Positions 42,801-53,552 of a stretch of DNA of 64,000 nucleotides are shown in pieces (within the stretch, counting starts at the first letter, position 1; each line of letters begins with the position of its first letter). The position numbers and the translations under genes were made by a program. The notes under the pieces were generated by a model, which saw only the letters and a program-made list of their open reading frames with translations, was not told where the DNA came from and did no database searches. Source of the stretch: Azolla caroliniana (taxonomy: Eukaryota > Polypodiophyta); contig JBHGNT010000004.1 in the NCBI GenBank assembly GCA_043228905.1, positions 2,418,001-2,482,000 on the forward strand, written 5' to 3'.

Positions 42801-43569
42801 ATAGATCCAGAATATAAGTTGGTAATTTCTACTGAACTGTAGCACAGATGTAAGATGATTGTGCATATAATAATTGAATCGATTTATAAGCACAAATTAT
42901 ATGGACTGGATGTTCAACTAATGGATCCATGGGATTGAGCCAGTGGATCTGATCTGCCTTCCTCTCCTAACGATCGAATCCATCATCGATCCAAACTCCA
43001 TTTAACTTATATGTATGTATGAATGAATGAATGTACCACATATGGAATGCAGAGAGTGAACTGTTACAACAACAACAACACTTTTATCATTTCATATCCA
43101 TCACATATGTATGTATGAATGTATGAATGAATGTATGTATGTATGAATGTATGTACCACATATGGAATGCAGAGAGTGAATCAAGTGGTGTGATGGATAT
43201 GAAATGATAAAATTGGTGGTGGTGTTGTTGTAACAGTGGAGTTGATTGATTTACCATCCAATAGGGCAAGGGCTGGATGGTTTGGGAGATGACAAGGAAG
43301 AGGAGGCCATAGCCGAAGAGAGCGACAGTGGCCCCAATGCAGAGAAGGGCGGACGGTGGCAGATGGTTGGACAGGATCCCAGCCACCACGCCCAACGAGT
43401 CTCCCAAGTCCTTGGCCACGCTCAGGCGGTTGAGCTGCGCCTGGCTTATCCCCATCACCGCCTTCAGCGCTGTGGAGTAGTTCGCAAATCCGTAGGAACC
43501 TGAGAATATCATGAGCCACATGGCTGCCACAAACCCTGTCCATCTCCTCACGAAATTCCCTCCCTCCAT
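30820..43569 (-). CDS. Nodulin-like/NFD4-type MFS transporter (3 exons, 601 aa)
   Basis: Integral membrane transporter of the plant Nodulin-like/NUCLEAR FUSION DEFECTIVE 4 group of the major facilitator superfamily; the substrate is unknown. Exons on the minus strand: 43569-43255, 42412-41379, 31276-30820, with compatible phases 0 and 2. The N-terminal Nodulin-like half shows [30 protein letters not shown], the Asn-Arg loop [23 protein letters not shown] and several hydrophobic segments. A central His/Asp-rich hydrophilic loop (about residues 265-330) separates it from the C-terminal MFS half ([55 protein letters not shown]). Family length is typically 550-600 aa. Intron 2 spans about 10.1 kb and holds a hAT element, a chromovirus and other repeats, so efficient splicing is inferred, not shown. 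Exon 1 and early exon 2 are strikingly GC-rich. Confidence 0.9.
31277..33460. other. Transporter intron 2, 3' portion (unique and tandem repeats)
   Basis: AT-rich intron sequence with two imperfect two-copy tandem repeats. One starts at about 32572 with period 132 (CCCTAAAGTTATGCACC against CCCTAAAGTGATGCACC). The other is at 33100-33360 with period about 128 (TGGGAAATGT...). No coding region is recognised. Confidence 0.6.
33461..33468 (+). repeat. Left target-site duplication (ACTAGGTC)
   Basis: The octamer immediately before the left TIR is identical to 35157-35164, immediately after the right TIR. An 8-bp duplication is the hallmark of hAT-superfamily insertion. Confidence 0.95.
33779..34513 (+). 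pseudogene. Captured N-terminal fragment of a plant glutaredoxin-family protein
   Basis: An open frame of 244 codons inside the hAT element. Conserved landmarks appear in family order: [17 protein letters not shown] (42-58), [14 protein letters not shown] (112-124), RSLCF (156-160) and SPLWK (176-180). The [12 protein letters not shown] and PLWK motifs are characteristic of the plant At5g39865/At3g28850-like group, which has a C-terminal glutaredoxin domain. Here the frame ends TTIYTTMGI, matching only the first strand of that domain, so the redox centre and Cys residues are absent. The extreme N-terminus of the parent (often MGC...) is also missing. Acidic and Asp/Gly/His-rich insertions are expanded. 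It may be transcribed from the element or be inert. Confidence 0.8.
35008..35038. repeat. Subterminal hairpin of the hAT element
   Basis: CTAGCCGGTTGA and TCAACCGGCTAG are perfect inverted copies separated by 7 bases. Subterminal inverted motifs are common transposase-binding arrangements in hAT elements; binding here is inferred. Confidence 0.85.
35141..35164 (+). repeat. Right TIR and target duplication of the hAT element
   Basis: ACTTTGCCCAACACTG (35141-35156) is the exact reverse complement of the left TIR and is followed by ACTAGGTC (35157-35164). Confidence 0.95.
35165..35579. other. Transporter intron 2, unique stretch
   Basis: AT-rich sequence with no recognisable coding region or repeat, between the hAT element and the zf-RVT repeat. 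Confidence 0.4.
35580..37045 (+). pseudogene. zf-RVT repeat ORF, copy 2 (stop codons)
   Basis: Degenerate coding repeat on the plus strand. Segments include [56 protein letters not shown] and [11 protein letters not shown]. They are followed by a zf-RVT-like zinc-binding segment, [20 protein letters not shown]...[18 protein letters not shown] (36355-36510), and a C-terminal block ending [16 protein letters not shown]. Stops occur after EVWW (36186) and FWRRL (36349). It is homologous to the split copy at 10225-10423 plus 15300-15886. No reverse-transcriptase domain is visible upstream, so the element type is uncertain. Confidence 0.72.
37045..39222 (-). mobile_element. Deleted chromovirus (Ty3/gypsy) with integrase and chromodomain
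   Basis: Minus-strand element. The 3' LTR (about 37045-37470) and a 5'-LTR remnant (38842-39222) share long blocks such as GGAGTTCTGCATGCAAGCA and TTGACGTATATATATGACA. Between them are integrase (38833-about 37910) and a chromodomain. Gag, protease and reverse transcriptase are missing; the deletion joins integrase directly to mid-LTR at 38841. The LTR end is tandemly repeated: two units in the left copy, three in the right (units of about 60-70 bp, each with GTGGGTTCGAAACC or a variant). The exact outer boundary of the left LTR was not determined. Confidence 0.82.
37660..38833 (-). pseudogene. Chromovirus integrase plus chromodomain, frame-shifted
   Basis: Integrase: [15 protein letters not shown] and SCDTCARSK (His and Cys of the zinc finger), [19 protein letters not shown] with the first catalytic Asp, then breaks in frame. 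Downstream are [19 protein letters not shown] and [13 protein letters not shown], the SH3-like GPY/F module. The chromodomain near 37560-37740 reads across a frame break as [11 protein letters not shown]...YHVLWKGY...TWEMAQHL. The aromatic and Trp positions of a classical chromodomain are recognisable. Several frameshifts and a stop make it non-functional. Confidence 0.8.
39223..41378. other. Transporter intron 2, 5' portion: LINE tail and tandem repeats
   Basis: Near 39235-39340 a block of about 60 bp (GTTGATGGGATACTTT...GTAAATGAGG) is duplicated. At 39400-39460 a non-LTR-like 3' end (GCTAACTAATGCGAAGTAGTG, T7, GGAAAAAAAA) occurs. At 39460-39575 there is a direct repeat of about 60 bp, and at 40665-40995 a degenerate tandem repeat of about 130 bp (ATTGGATTGT..., GGACATTTACTAG). 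No gene was recognised. Confidence 0.55.
42590..42830. repeat. Minisatellite in transporter intron 1
   Basis: Three to four irregular copies of GGAACCAATCCATGATG / GCATGATAG units. They make the antisense frames here look repetitive. Confidence 0.75.
43010..43238. repeat. Direct and inverted repeats next to the exon 1 donor
   Basis: The block GTACCACATATGGAATGCAG... occurs at about 43033 and 43152. In addition 43060-43107 (ACTGTTACAACAACAAC...TATCATTTCATATCCATCAC) is the inverted copy of 43189-43237. The inner 24 bases are perfectly paired and the right arm lies 17 bases inside the intron from the 5' splice site at 43254. Confidence 0.85.
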
Positions 43570-45590
43570 ATATCTCGTTTCGTAGATCTCTCTCTCTCTC
43601 TCTCTCGCCTCAGATGTTTACTTCACTCTTGTGTAACTCAGACTATTAATCAGACTTCAAGAGTTAAAATCCTACCTTTGTTGAGCCTTCTTTTTTTTTT
43701 AAAAGCCTTTGGACTGCGTTGAGAGCTTAATTTTGCATATTTATTGAACTGATCGTCGAGCTTTTTGTTTGAGGACATGGATTTTTGATCCTCCAAGATT
43801 GGTGTCTTTTCTTCCAAAAAAGAACAATTTTTTTAATGGTTTATTTCTTTCAGATTGGCGGGGGGGGGGGAGCTTTTTTGGAAATGATCCAGTTGGTGAA
43901 GATGATGAATCAGGCGATATAATTTTCTGGCAGAGCGAGTTAGAATTAGAGTATGAATGGTGTTGATGGATGGCAATGATGAAGGATCAGTATGAATGGT
44001 GGTGATGGCAATGATGATGGATCAGTATGAATCGAGGTGAGGATGATGATGATGATGATGATGATGGATCAATAGGAAAGGTGAGGAGGAGGATCGATCT
44101 AATAATTGATGGACGACCTAGTCATAACGATCAATTGGCCTGGCTGAACAAATTATAATCAGACCTCGCAGATCCTTGATGATGGATCTATCGATTGCCC
44201 TCGTGAATACTCAGACAATCAGGCAGCAGCTTATTATACAGAATTCGATTGGCTCTATGCCATTGGGGAATTTCAATTACAGTCATGGACCGAACAAGAT
44301 TAATGTATAATGTAGAGAACTCTGTCACTGTCACTGTCACTCTCACTTTCACGTACTCTCTCACTGTTTGTGGGTAGGTACTGGGTACTAGGTACTAGGG
44401 AAACCCTTTGCTTAAAGAATTATGGGCATGACATCATCTCATTGGGCACCCCATGATGACGCTTCACGGACGCCTGCTCATTGACCCACATGTGTAAGCA
44501 TTTTTAATGCGATCCGATCCATCGCATAGTACCCCGGAACTCTATCATACTTCTAAGCCCGGGCCGCGTTCACACTCGCTAGCTGGCCCGAAACATAGTG
44601 GAGAGGCGTGCTGACGACACGCAGCCCTCCATCGTTGGTTCCAAAATATGGACTAGTCTAAGCACGTGGCCATGGCTCACATCTTGGGGTGAGAAAACCT
44701 TATTGAGTTATGGGACCATGAGCTTCCAAAGAGGGCATCTACCAAGACCCCCATGTAGAAACTGTTTGACGTGAGGTTCACAAGGTAAGGTGTAGGGAGG
44801 AACCCAATGGAACTCACTCACATTGTGGGGTTACATCATTGGGGCATGGAAATAAAGTCTCGTGATATAGATCCAATCGCACACCTTTAACATCCTCACA
44901 TGATATAACCATCTTAGTTTTAACCTAGAAAGTATTTGTTATGTGCATAGAAAATTTGAAAATGTACCCTTGGTTTTTCACGTATATATAAATGCCAAGT
45001 GGAACTTGAGCTCCTAATGGCATGAAAATTTGAGCTCCAAACCACATGCCAAACTCTAACGAGGAACACAATTCATGAAAAGTAAGAATCTTTTTTCGAC
45101 AATTAATTAGTTATTAAGTCTTATATTTAGCATTTGGTAGTAATGTAGTTCTTGATTATCAATATGTATAATATATTATTCCCCCATCCCCTCTAACATT
45201 CAGAAGTCAATTTGCTTTTTGAGTTTATAATCAAACCTAATCACATTTTGATCATTTCCCCAATGAAGTATTAGCAACATATGTATGTATGTGTGTATAT
45301 ATACTTGTTCTATTATTACTTTGATATTGCTACGTTAAAGTTACTATTATCTTCTTTGGTATGGTCATGATGATGATGTCTATATAGTACGATGACGATT
45401 AGTCGACACCAAAAGCAAAATCTTTTCGGCAACAACAGCTTTTTGGATGTTGCCGCCCTTGTTCAAAATATGTATATCATGTGGTCTTTAAGTACGAGTG
45501 AGAGTCAAGACTCAAGACCCCTATCCATCTCAAACACACACACACACACACACACACTCTCTCTCCTATACAACACAACGGGGAATAAAA
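43570..45590. other. Upstream region of the transporter gene
   Basis: Directly upstream on the minus strand is a (GA)n leader tract (43588-43609 in plus-strand coordinates). At 43950-44075 there are short tandem repeats of GGATCAGTATGAATGG and (GAT)n. A GC-richer stretch at 44440-44960 has no recognisable gene. No promoter element is certain. Confidence 0.45.
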
Positions 45591-45608
45591 TAAATATCAT
45601 CACCATTC

Positions 45609-45611
<3 letters not shown>

Positions 45612-45677
<66 letters not shown>
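45612..45677. repeat. (CT)33 microsatellite
   Basis: Uninterrupted CT run of about 66 bases preceded by TTCTAAT, a lead-in similar to two other arrays in the window. Confidence 0.95.
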
Positions 45678-45680
<3 letters not shown>

Positions 45681-45899
45681 AAATTGAATATTTTCTTTGA
45701 CAACATATAGTGAGCTATACCAATTATGTGAGAGGGGGGTGAGAGTAACATTGCGTTTGTTGATGTATTGTAAACGATGACTTCGAAGGTAGATGCCACT
45801 CTTTCTATTTCAAGAAGGATTTAGGAAATTGCATTGTGTCATCCAAGTCGAGGATCAACAATGTTTGGGTATCTCTATCATGGAACTTGAAAGGCGCAA

Positions 45900-46200
45900 T
45901 ATATAAGCTATATTGAAAGACATGGTGTGACTCCCACACCAATTGGAAGAACATTGGGCCATCGGCGTTACTTTGCCTCACTCATATAGCCCACAACTCA
46001 CATAAGCCCAAACAATTGGATATATAACATATTTCGGACTCACATTCCACATTGGAATCTTTGAGATTGGTATAAAATAGACATATTCATCTTTTGTCTT
46101 TTTATTTTCGATGATTGGGTACATATACCCATTATTGTAATTAATTGTCTCATGGGCCAAATTTGGTCTTAGAAGTCGTTAATATCCTTACTTCTTCTTT
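45900..46200. mobile_element. Repeat with long-TIR-like right end, copy 3
   Basis: The segment 46138-46190 (AATTGTCTCATGGGCCAAAT, then TTGGTCTTAGAAG) matches the right terminus of the long-TIR element at 53458-53492. The left part (CACCAATTGGAAGAACATTGGGCC...) does not match the body of the other copies, so this is either a different derivative or a chance junction with another repeat. Confidence 0.45.
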
Positions 46201-46728
46201 CTTTCTCATCATTGCAATAAACAATATGCTTTTACATGCGTCTCATATAACATACTAGAAATGAATTCCCCCAATAGTTGTTTTCTACAAAGTTTCCTAT
46301 GCATGTATTTATGTTATGTCTTTTAGGATATTGCAAAAACATTGTTATTAAGTACAACATGTCAAACTCCAATAAGCACTAGCATCTATTTCTTTTTCTT
46401 GGAAAACATGTCAAAGTACAACATGAGACAACAAAATAGAAAATTGGTTGCCAATATATATCATCAAGGACCTAGCTAGAACCCTTACACTATTGTAGAA
46501 CAATATAACAAATAATGGTTTCTTCCTGTGCCAATAGATCATAGCACATCAATTGCTACACGGAAAATTGACATACAAAAAACTCTTCTAATGGCAACTA
46601 TGATTCACATCACCACGTTGTTGATGTGGAAAACATCATTGCATGTGCACCAATTGTTTCAAAAGCGCCGAATCAAATACAAACAAGAAAAGTTGCAAAG
46701 GCAAAAATGGACCGATAAAGCATAGGGT

Positions 46729-46731
<3 letters not shown>

Positions 46732-46823
<92 letters not shown>

Positions 46824-46825
46824 AT
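46732..46825. repeat. (CT)34(CA)13 compound microsatellite
   Basis: CT run at 46732-46799 followed directly by CA units to 46825; preceded by GGGTTAAT. Confidence 0.95.
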
Positions 46826-49800
46826 GTCTAGAAAGCATCCACTCGATGTAAATATGCATGTTCTTTGTATTTATTTCTTTATATCTTTCTAGAAATCCCT
46901 TTTCATCGTCCCAACTCTAGTGAACATTTGATATTTTAAAAATTAGCGAGAATACTTTTGCTATTTCCTGAGTGTTATCAAAGGATTTTAATACTTGTCC
47001 ATAGTTTTTATTAGTTGTCTTGTGCCTTGCTATCAAAGTTCATTCAATGCGCTAGAATGAATGGAGATGTTTTTGAGCTCAAAGATGCATTGGAAAGCAT
47101 TGTTGTTGGGTCTTCTTCGTCTTAACATTCTTCAAATCACATTCAAAGTCCTTGAGGCTTGAGATGGACCATGAATGAATGGCCATCAAACCAAGTCTAT
47201 TGGACTAAAGACGTATAGATGTGGAAAGATAAGAGTCATATTGCTTAATTGTATCACTTGTTTGCATCTTTAGGTGGCATTAACTAGAATGCTTACCATG
47301 CAAATGTGCCACTCAACAACACATTTACTATTTTGGCCTTACATTAATCATATGTTTAATAATCCTATTCAATCCTCTAATCGTTTCATTTTTATTTTTT
47401 CGCGATTAAAATTTTTGTATCTAATTATATATTTATTTATCTCTTTGGGAATATGTTTATTTTATTATTGTCATATAGCTTGACATACTAAAGATTGATC
47501 GTGAGGATTATAGTTAATGTTTAATGTAGCAAGGTAAGAAGTCGTGATAAAGCCATAGTTATTCTCAAGAAATATGCCACTAGATGAATTGCTACAGACA
47601 TCATATTTTTTAAGTCACAATCATGTCATGATCATTCTAGTAAATTTTTGTTATGGACCAAGATGACAAATTAGTCATTTTTTTGCAAGGTACAGTAGAT
47701 TAAGACTTCGTTAACATTACTTGATACGTCACATTGTTTACATGATATCCTTGATATGATGCAAGACACTTTTGAAACTAATAGATTATACTACATGTAT
47801 GTAGCATTACTTTCACGATGCCACAAACAATTTCATTCAATGCTCACAATGGTCTTTAATCATGATGCAATAAGTATTCTAATATGTGCTACCTCAATAT
47901 TCATGGTTGGTAAAGTGCTACCAAGGGGACTCATACAAAAATTTGGTTTTTTGTCATGTGCTTCACCAAATACATTCTTTTACATGATGTAACGGATTGC
48001 CAATAACAGATTGTACACATTCCTAATTCATTTATATTTCGACCTTACTACATATAATATGCTAACGTGGCATGGTATGCTAACTTGGTAACATGATTGG
48101 AATACATATGTCAAAGGAGAGGTGTTAGATAGTTAAAGCTAGTGAGTTTTTTGCCAAAGATATAGCAACAAAATAAGGGAGCGTTGCTAGTTTTTTTGGG
48201 GATAAGGACTGTGTAAGTTTTGCTGTTTTTTTTTGGGGGTTTTGGAGTTGTTCCTCCGTGCTGTATATATTGATCCCATTATGGATTCGAGTTTAACTTT
48301 GTTGTATTCAGTTTGCTAACTAATGCGAAGCAGTGTTTTTTTGGGAAAAAAACAAAATAAGGGAGTGGCCCGCGGGTCATTGAACATTGAATGCTCATGT
48401 AACTCCTTCAAGAATCCAGCTTATCTAAAGGCAAGTCCATTTAGAAAGTGTACTTCCCTTGTGAGTTATGGTCCTTCATAAAATATTTGATACAAAAACA
48501 TTAAATAGTGAGAGCTCTTGAATCTATGGCTTTGGACGGCCCTGAAGTGGTTGGGGAATCTCGGATGATCAGGACTGCCCACATAGTTATATTTACATAT
48601 ACTAAAAAACCTAAAAGTAAAATAGAGAAATATTTGAAAAAAAAAAAAAACAAAAACAAAAAAATAAGAAGAAGAGAGAGAAAACCCCTTTTTTGGGGGA
48701 AATTGAATCTCTTTTTTTGAAACCTTTTCCTTATCTTTTGCAAACTTATTCATGTTGAGATTGTAGAAGGTAGCTTCGAAGGAAAAAATTAGTTGAAATG
48801 CATTGATCTTGGTTGGCGCCATGGGATCATACATTGAATGGCAAAGATTATAAGACACATACACACACAATGTACCAAGACATTACTACATTAGAAGATG
48901 CCATAGAAAAATTCCGACTTCATTCATTTTATGAATTCTCAATCGTACATACCAATAAAAGCATCTGAGCTTTCCCCAAAATCATAGGTCTATATTACAA
49001 AACAATGGCACATAGAATTATAAGAATTATGCATATTATCAATATTAGCTTTACAAAAAGTGTTCAACATATCTATATGGCCCACCCCCTTTTGATGCCT
49101 TTATCAAGCTTAAAATAGATTGTGCAAATTCACATGACAATGTCGACCATGAAACCACGTTGTGTTTTGTTAGCTGAACAAATATCTTTTGTGTCTCTAA
49201 TGTTTTCACTCTAGATGCATTTCAAACTAGGATTTTATATAGCTCAATCTTTATCGAACCCATCACTAATTGTTAACTCATGTAGCATCAAGCCATGCAT
49301 CATATATATCCCACAATACTACATGTTTTCAAAAAGGAATTTCATATGATTATAGAGTTGGAAGAATAGAAAAAACCCAACAAATTTGCTAATTCAAATT
49401 TCCTTATTGCTAATTCAACAAAATTCGACACTTATATAATATACCTTTTTGGAAAATACCATAATCAATCAAGAGACACACATGATCAAATGGAACATTA
49501 GTTTCCTCAAGAATCATATATTGAAAAAAGATATATTGTTTGAGTAAAAATTTTATTGATGTTGAAAAGTGAAGATACAATATTCCGACACTATTTATTA
49601 TTGTGAGCAATCGTACATAGCTTAGTCAAATATCAGATGAGAAGAATCTCGACCACACTAGTTGCAAAAAGGCTCTTCTCATATCCATGGACCCTACAAA
49701 AGGCACCAAACAAGGTTAGCATTCAACAATTAACAAATATGAGTATAGGAATGAGTAAAAACACTCGATTCATTTGAACAAATACAAAGCATGGGCATTT

Positions 49801-51270
49801 CTCTAATTTGGATAAAAGACAAAATGATAGTATTGCTACACATATGGATTCTACATTGTTTTTACAAATTTCTTTTCAGAAGCTTTGAAGTTGTATTCTA
49901 GTTTTTCAATGAGTAGATTGTAAGATGATCTAGCAGTTTCCCCCCCTTTGTTGGTTGTTCTCCGTTGTAAGTTGGGATGTATATAGATCCATCTCCTTAG
50001 CCTCTTTAGGCAAAAATCTATGGTTGCCCATTGAATTTTACAAGAGGGCTTTAGGAAGTATCTTGGCTTTCTTTCCACATACTTTGTATGTTGTAGCAAA
50101 CTTGGTTTTCTTATCTAATGGAAGGATATTCTTTTTTGGAAAAAAGAAGAAGAAAAAGAGTAAAAACATGGATTTAGGAATGAGAATCAAACCTGGCAAA
50201 ACTGAATTACACCAAAGTCTGAACAAATCTATTTAAACAACAAATCTATGTTGCAAGAATTCTAACTTTTGAAGCATAAATATTAGTGATAGATACTCCA
50301 TCACTATTTATTATTGTGAACCATCGTTCTCCCACAACATTTGGGTAATGAACATAAACAATTGTAGCACTATTCTTGATATTCTTTGATCTTCATAAGT
50401 GGATTTGACAGATATGATGAAGAGTCAATTTCCTATTCTAAACACTTTGGTTGATTTAATCCTACAATTACACACAAGGGGGGGAAAACATCAACCCAAT
50501 ATAGTAGGTAACACATTAATCTTTTGTCCAGTAGTAGTTTTTAATCATTCAAATGCATGTTCTAATGAAAATGCATAGGCACCACAAACGTGTATGTTCA
50601 ATGGTAAAGATAAATTTTACTTCCAACAACATTTCTATCATTTATATTTCTGTTTCAATCAGGAGATAACTCATGCATACAAGTACATTGATGGATACTT
50701 CCATCAAAAGATAATATTTGTAGTGACCTTTCTACCATTATTTATTGATACAATGATTTCCATAAGAACATACTCCAGGGAACAACAGTTTTTGGATGCA
50801 AGTGTATTTCTGTCAAATGTTAATCGTTGAAGCATTTTTCTCATCATTATTTGTATTTCTCATAAGATGAAAACAAATTTACAACATCAAAATTTCTTGC
50901 ATGCACATTTTCCATCACAAATTTCAATTTTTGTGGGGCATCTATAAATTTCTAGGCTTATGTAATGATAGGAATGTTGCTAAAACTATTTTTTCTCTCA
51001 TCAATACATACAATTATGCAACCCTTTTTTGCAAGATTAGGTTGAAGATGAAACACATGCATTCATAAACTTGTATTCATAATGGCGGGAGGGTATTGTT
51101 CTAAAGAGTACATTCTAATGCCAATATAATGCATCTAGATTCTATAGATAAACTTGTATTCATAAAAATCGTTGTAGAATATATTTGTATTCATAATGGC
51201 TAGAGGGTATTGTTGTGGGTCTCAATGCACCAAGTTAGGAGGGACATGTTAACTAATTTAAATGAGACAA
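46826..51270. other. Repeat-rich intergenic region, no gene recognised
   Basis: AT-rich. At 48175-48356 and 49910-50150 are sequences with a non-LTR-like 3' terminus (ACTAATG...AAG...TTTTTTTGGGAAAAAA; TCTAATGGAAGGATATTC, T6, GGAAAAAAG). They resemble the ends near 16130 and 39450. Short frames of 60-80 codons (47756-47992, 50594-50830) have no recognisable domain and no coding features. Confidence 0.5.
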
Positions 51271-51271
51271 C

Positions 51272-51573
51272 AACACAATTTAACTAGCTTCAAATCATTT
51301 TCTAAAACCCATCCTCACATCATTTATAGCATTCTTCCTATATTTAAACTTAAGGGACACCATATTGATTAATGCCCTTAAGATATTTGGAAGGACATTA
51401 TAAGACGATGAGGGGGGTATTGAACACAATTTAACTAGCGTCAAATCATTTTCTAAAACCCATCCTCACATCATTTATAGCATTCTTCCTATATTTAAAC
51501 TTGAGGGACACCATATTGATTGATGCCCTTAAGATATTTGGAAGGACATTATAAGACGATGAGGGGGGTATTG
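51272..51573. repeat. 151-bp tandem duplication
   Basis: AACACAATTTAACTAGC begins at 51272 and again at 51423. The two copies are nearly identical, including the terminal GATGAGGGGGGTATTG, so the duplication is recent compared with the flanking repeats. Confidence 0.93.
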
Positions 51574-52610
51574 AACCTAGATCAAAAGGCCCTCCCTTTA
51601 TTGCCCTTTCAATTAGGAGCTACTCTAAGACAATGATGTTGACCTCATGTAAATCTTAAACAATTTTTTTCTACAACTAGCATATGCTCAATCTATTGAC
51701 ACCTTTCCTCTTACCATCTTTTCTCCATTACATTGCTCAATTGAGCCTATTATAAGTTGTTTACTTGACTGTGGAGCTAGTGACACTCGTGTGATAGTCA
51801 ACCCCATTACATTCTCCATTGGTTCCACTTTTGCTTTAGTCAATGTCATGAGAATCCACAAGAAGGGTGTGAAAGATAAGGAACGGAACCAACTCAGGTC
51901 CTAAAGTAGGGAAAATGGATTTGATGATGTTGCCATGTAGGTTTCTGAGAGCACAAGCATTTAAATTGGCATGTGATTAGGTTCCTCATTATTTTCCCTT
52001 TTCCGTTCTTGAGGCGCACTTGTAAATCAAGATATTGTGTGTGCTAATAATATGTTGTATGTTTGGGAGAAATGCCTATGCACCTGTATGTGTAAATGTA
52101 AATATTATACTCGAGGGAGGTGTGTATGTGGGTGTGTTTTATATGTATGTACATATTGTGTGTAATGTATCTTGCTTTCATGTATGCATGTATGTATGAA
52201 CCAAAGGAAGGCTGAGACTGTGAAACCTAGGTTCGGCTAATTGGGGGTCGAGGCTCGGGTGTTGAGGCCTGGAGCAACATACATATAATGTGTATGGATG
52301 TATGTGTTGGTTTGCGTTCGCTATTGTTTGTTAATGTTTCTTAGTTCATTCCTTAGTTAGGCTTAAGAATCGACCATAGCTAGTGATCGGAGCCCAACCT
52401 TCAGTTTTCCTTCAATTACATAGTGGAGAAATACATTTGTTAACTCTGATTTACATATTTGACCATGCGAACCCTAAAAATGCTAGACAAAGGAAAAACT
52501 AGTAGCAGAATTCCTCCATTGCTCACCGATGGTTTTGACAATGGTTCCTTAGCCACTTCAAAAAACTTTGTTCTAAAAATATGTCATCCTTGAATCAAGA
52601 AACTGAGAGA
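51574..52610. other. Intergenic, no gene recognised
   Basis: Contains a short stretch around 51690-51840 that reads like a decayed aspartic-protease segment of a retroelement (LISCLLDCGASDTRVI on the plus strand), and (TGTATG)n-like repeats near 52080-52200. There is no open frame of note. Confidence 0.35.
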
Positions 52611-53354
52611 AAAGAAAGATATAGTAATGTCTTCTAAGGCCAAAATTTGGCCAATGAGACAATTGGTGTACAACAAAATAGGGTATTTACCCTATCATCA
52701 AAAAATAAAATAAAATAAAAATAGAACTTAAGCTAAAAGAGTTCTCATATTGTACAAAACGTGTTATGGTGTAACATATTCGATAAAGGAAATGACTTTG
52801 TACTAGGCCTAGTTTCATTCTCATCGAAGCCTCTTGAAAAGAAGAGGGAGGTTAAAGGGTTTCGGTGTGGGTGTGACCAGTGGTCCCGGTGTAGAAGGTA
52901 CCCTAACCATGGCTTCTAGGTGGTGTAGCTCATGTTCTCTTATTTTCTTAATTGCTTCTACACCACTTCGAGTTGCTTTGAAACCCGACATTCGAGGGCA
53001 TTTGGTTCTTCTTTGGTTTTCTGCTTCATCAAGGAAGAGGCTGAGTGGTGCAGGTGGACACGGGAGGTCAAAGGGTTTCGATGTGGGTGTGACCTGTGGT
53101 CCCGGTGTAGAAGGTACCCTAACCATGGCTTCTAGGTGGTGTAGCCCATATTCCCTTATTTTCTTAATTGCTTCTACACCACGTCGATTTGCTTTGAAAC
53201 CCGACATCCGAGGGCATTTGATTCTTCTTTGGTTTTTTGCTTCATCAAGGAAGAGGTTGAGTGGTGCAGGTGTGTCCACATTCGTCGTCTCCCCCTGTCC
53301 CTAAAAAACTTCATTTGTTACATGTTGGTGAATATTAGAAACATTGTTATCAAC

Positions 53355-53406
<52 letters not shown>

Positions 53407-53498
53407 AAATCATTATGGCACTTATAAATCCCCTGATTACACCCTATTTTATTGTACACCAATTGTCTCATGGGCCAAAATTTGGCCTTAGAATATGT

Positions 53499-53512
<14 letters not shown>
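52610..53512. mobile_element. Long-TIR DNA element with an internal coding-like tandem repeat
   Basis: The left end (TTCTAAGGCCAAAATTTGGC...GAGACAATTGGTGTACAACA) at 52632-52690 is inverted at about 53445-53495 with few mismatches over some 55 bases, each flanked outward by GA-rich sequence. The body holds a 213-bp tandem duplication (52843-53055 and 53056-53268). It carries a 152-codon minus-strand frame with two copies of GVEAIKKIREHELHHLEAMV. A (GA)23 microsatellite (53357-53402) lies just inside the right end. Long TIRs suggest a MULE-like or foldback element; no clean target duplication was found. Confidence 0.7.
52821..53279 (-). other. Duplicated coding-like frame within the long-TIR element
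   Basis: A 152-codon frame of two 71-residue repeats: LFLDEAENQRRTKCPRMSGF, then RSGVEAIKKIREHELHHLEA, then VRVPSTPGP..TPTPKPFNLP. The copy at 4394-4651 keeps the IKKIRE.ELH.LEA portion and the TSTSKTFDLPLLFQRL ending in the same frame despite many differences. No known domain is recognised; it may be a captured host-gene fragment or the element's own vestige. Confidence 0.4.
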
Positions 53513-53552
<40 letters not shown>

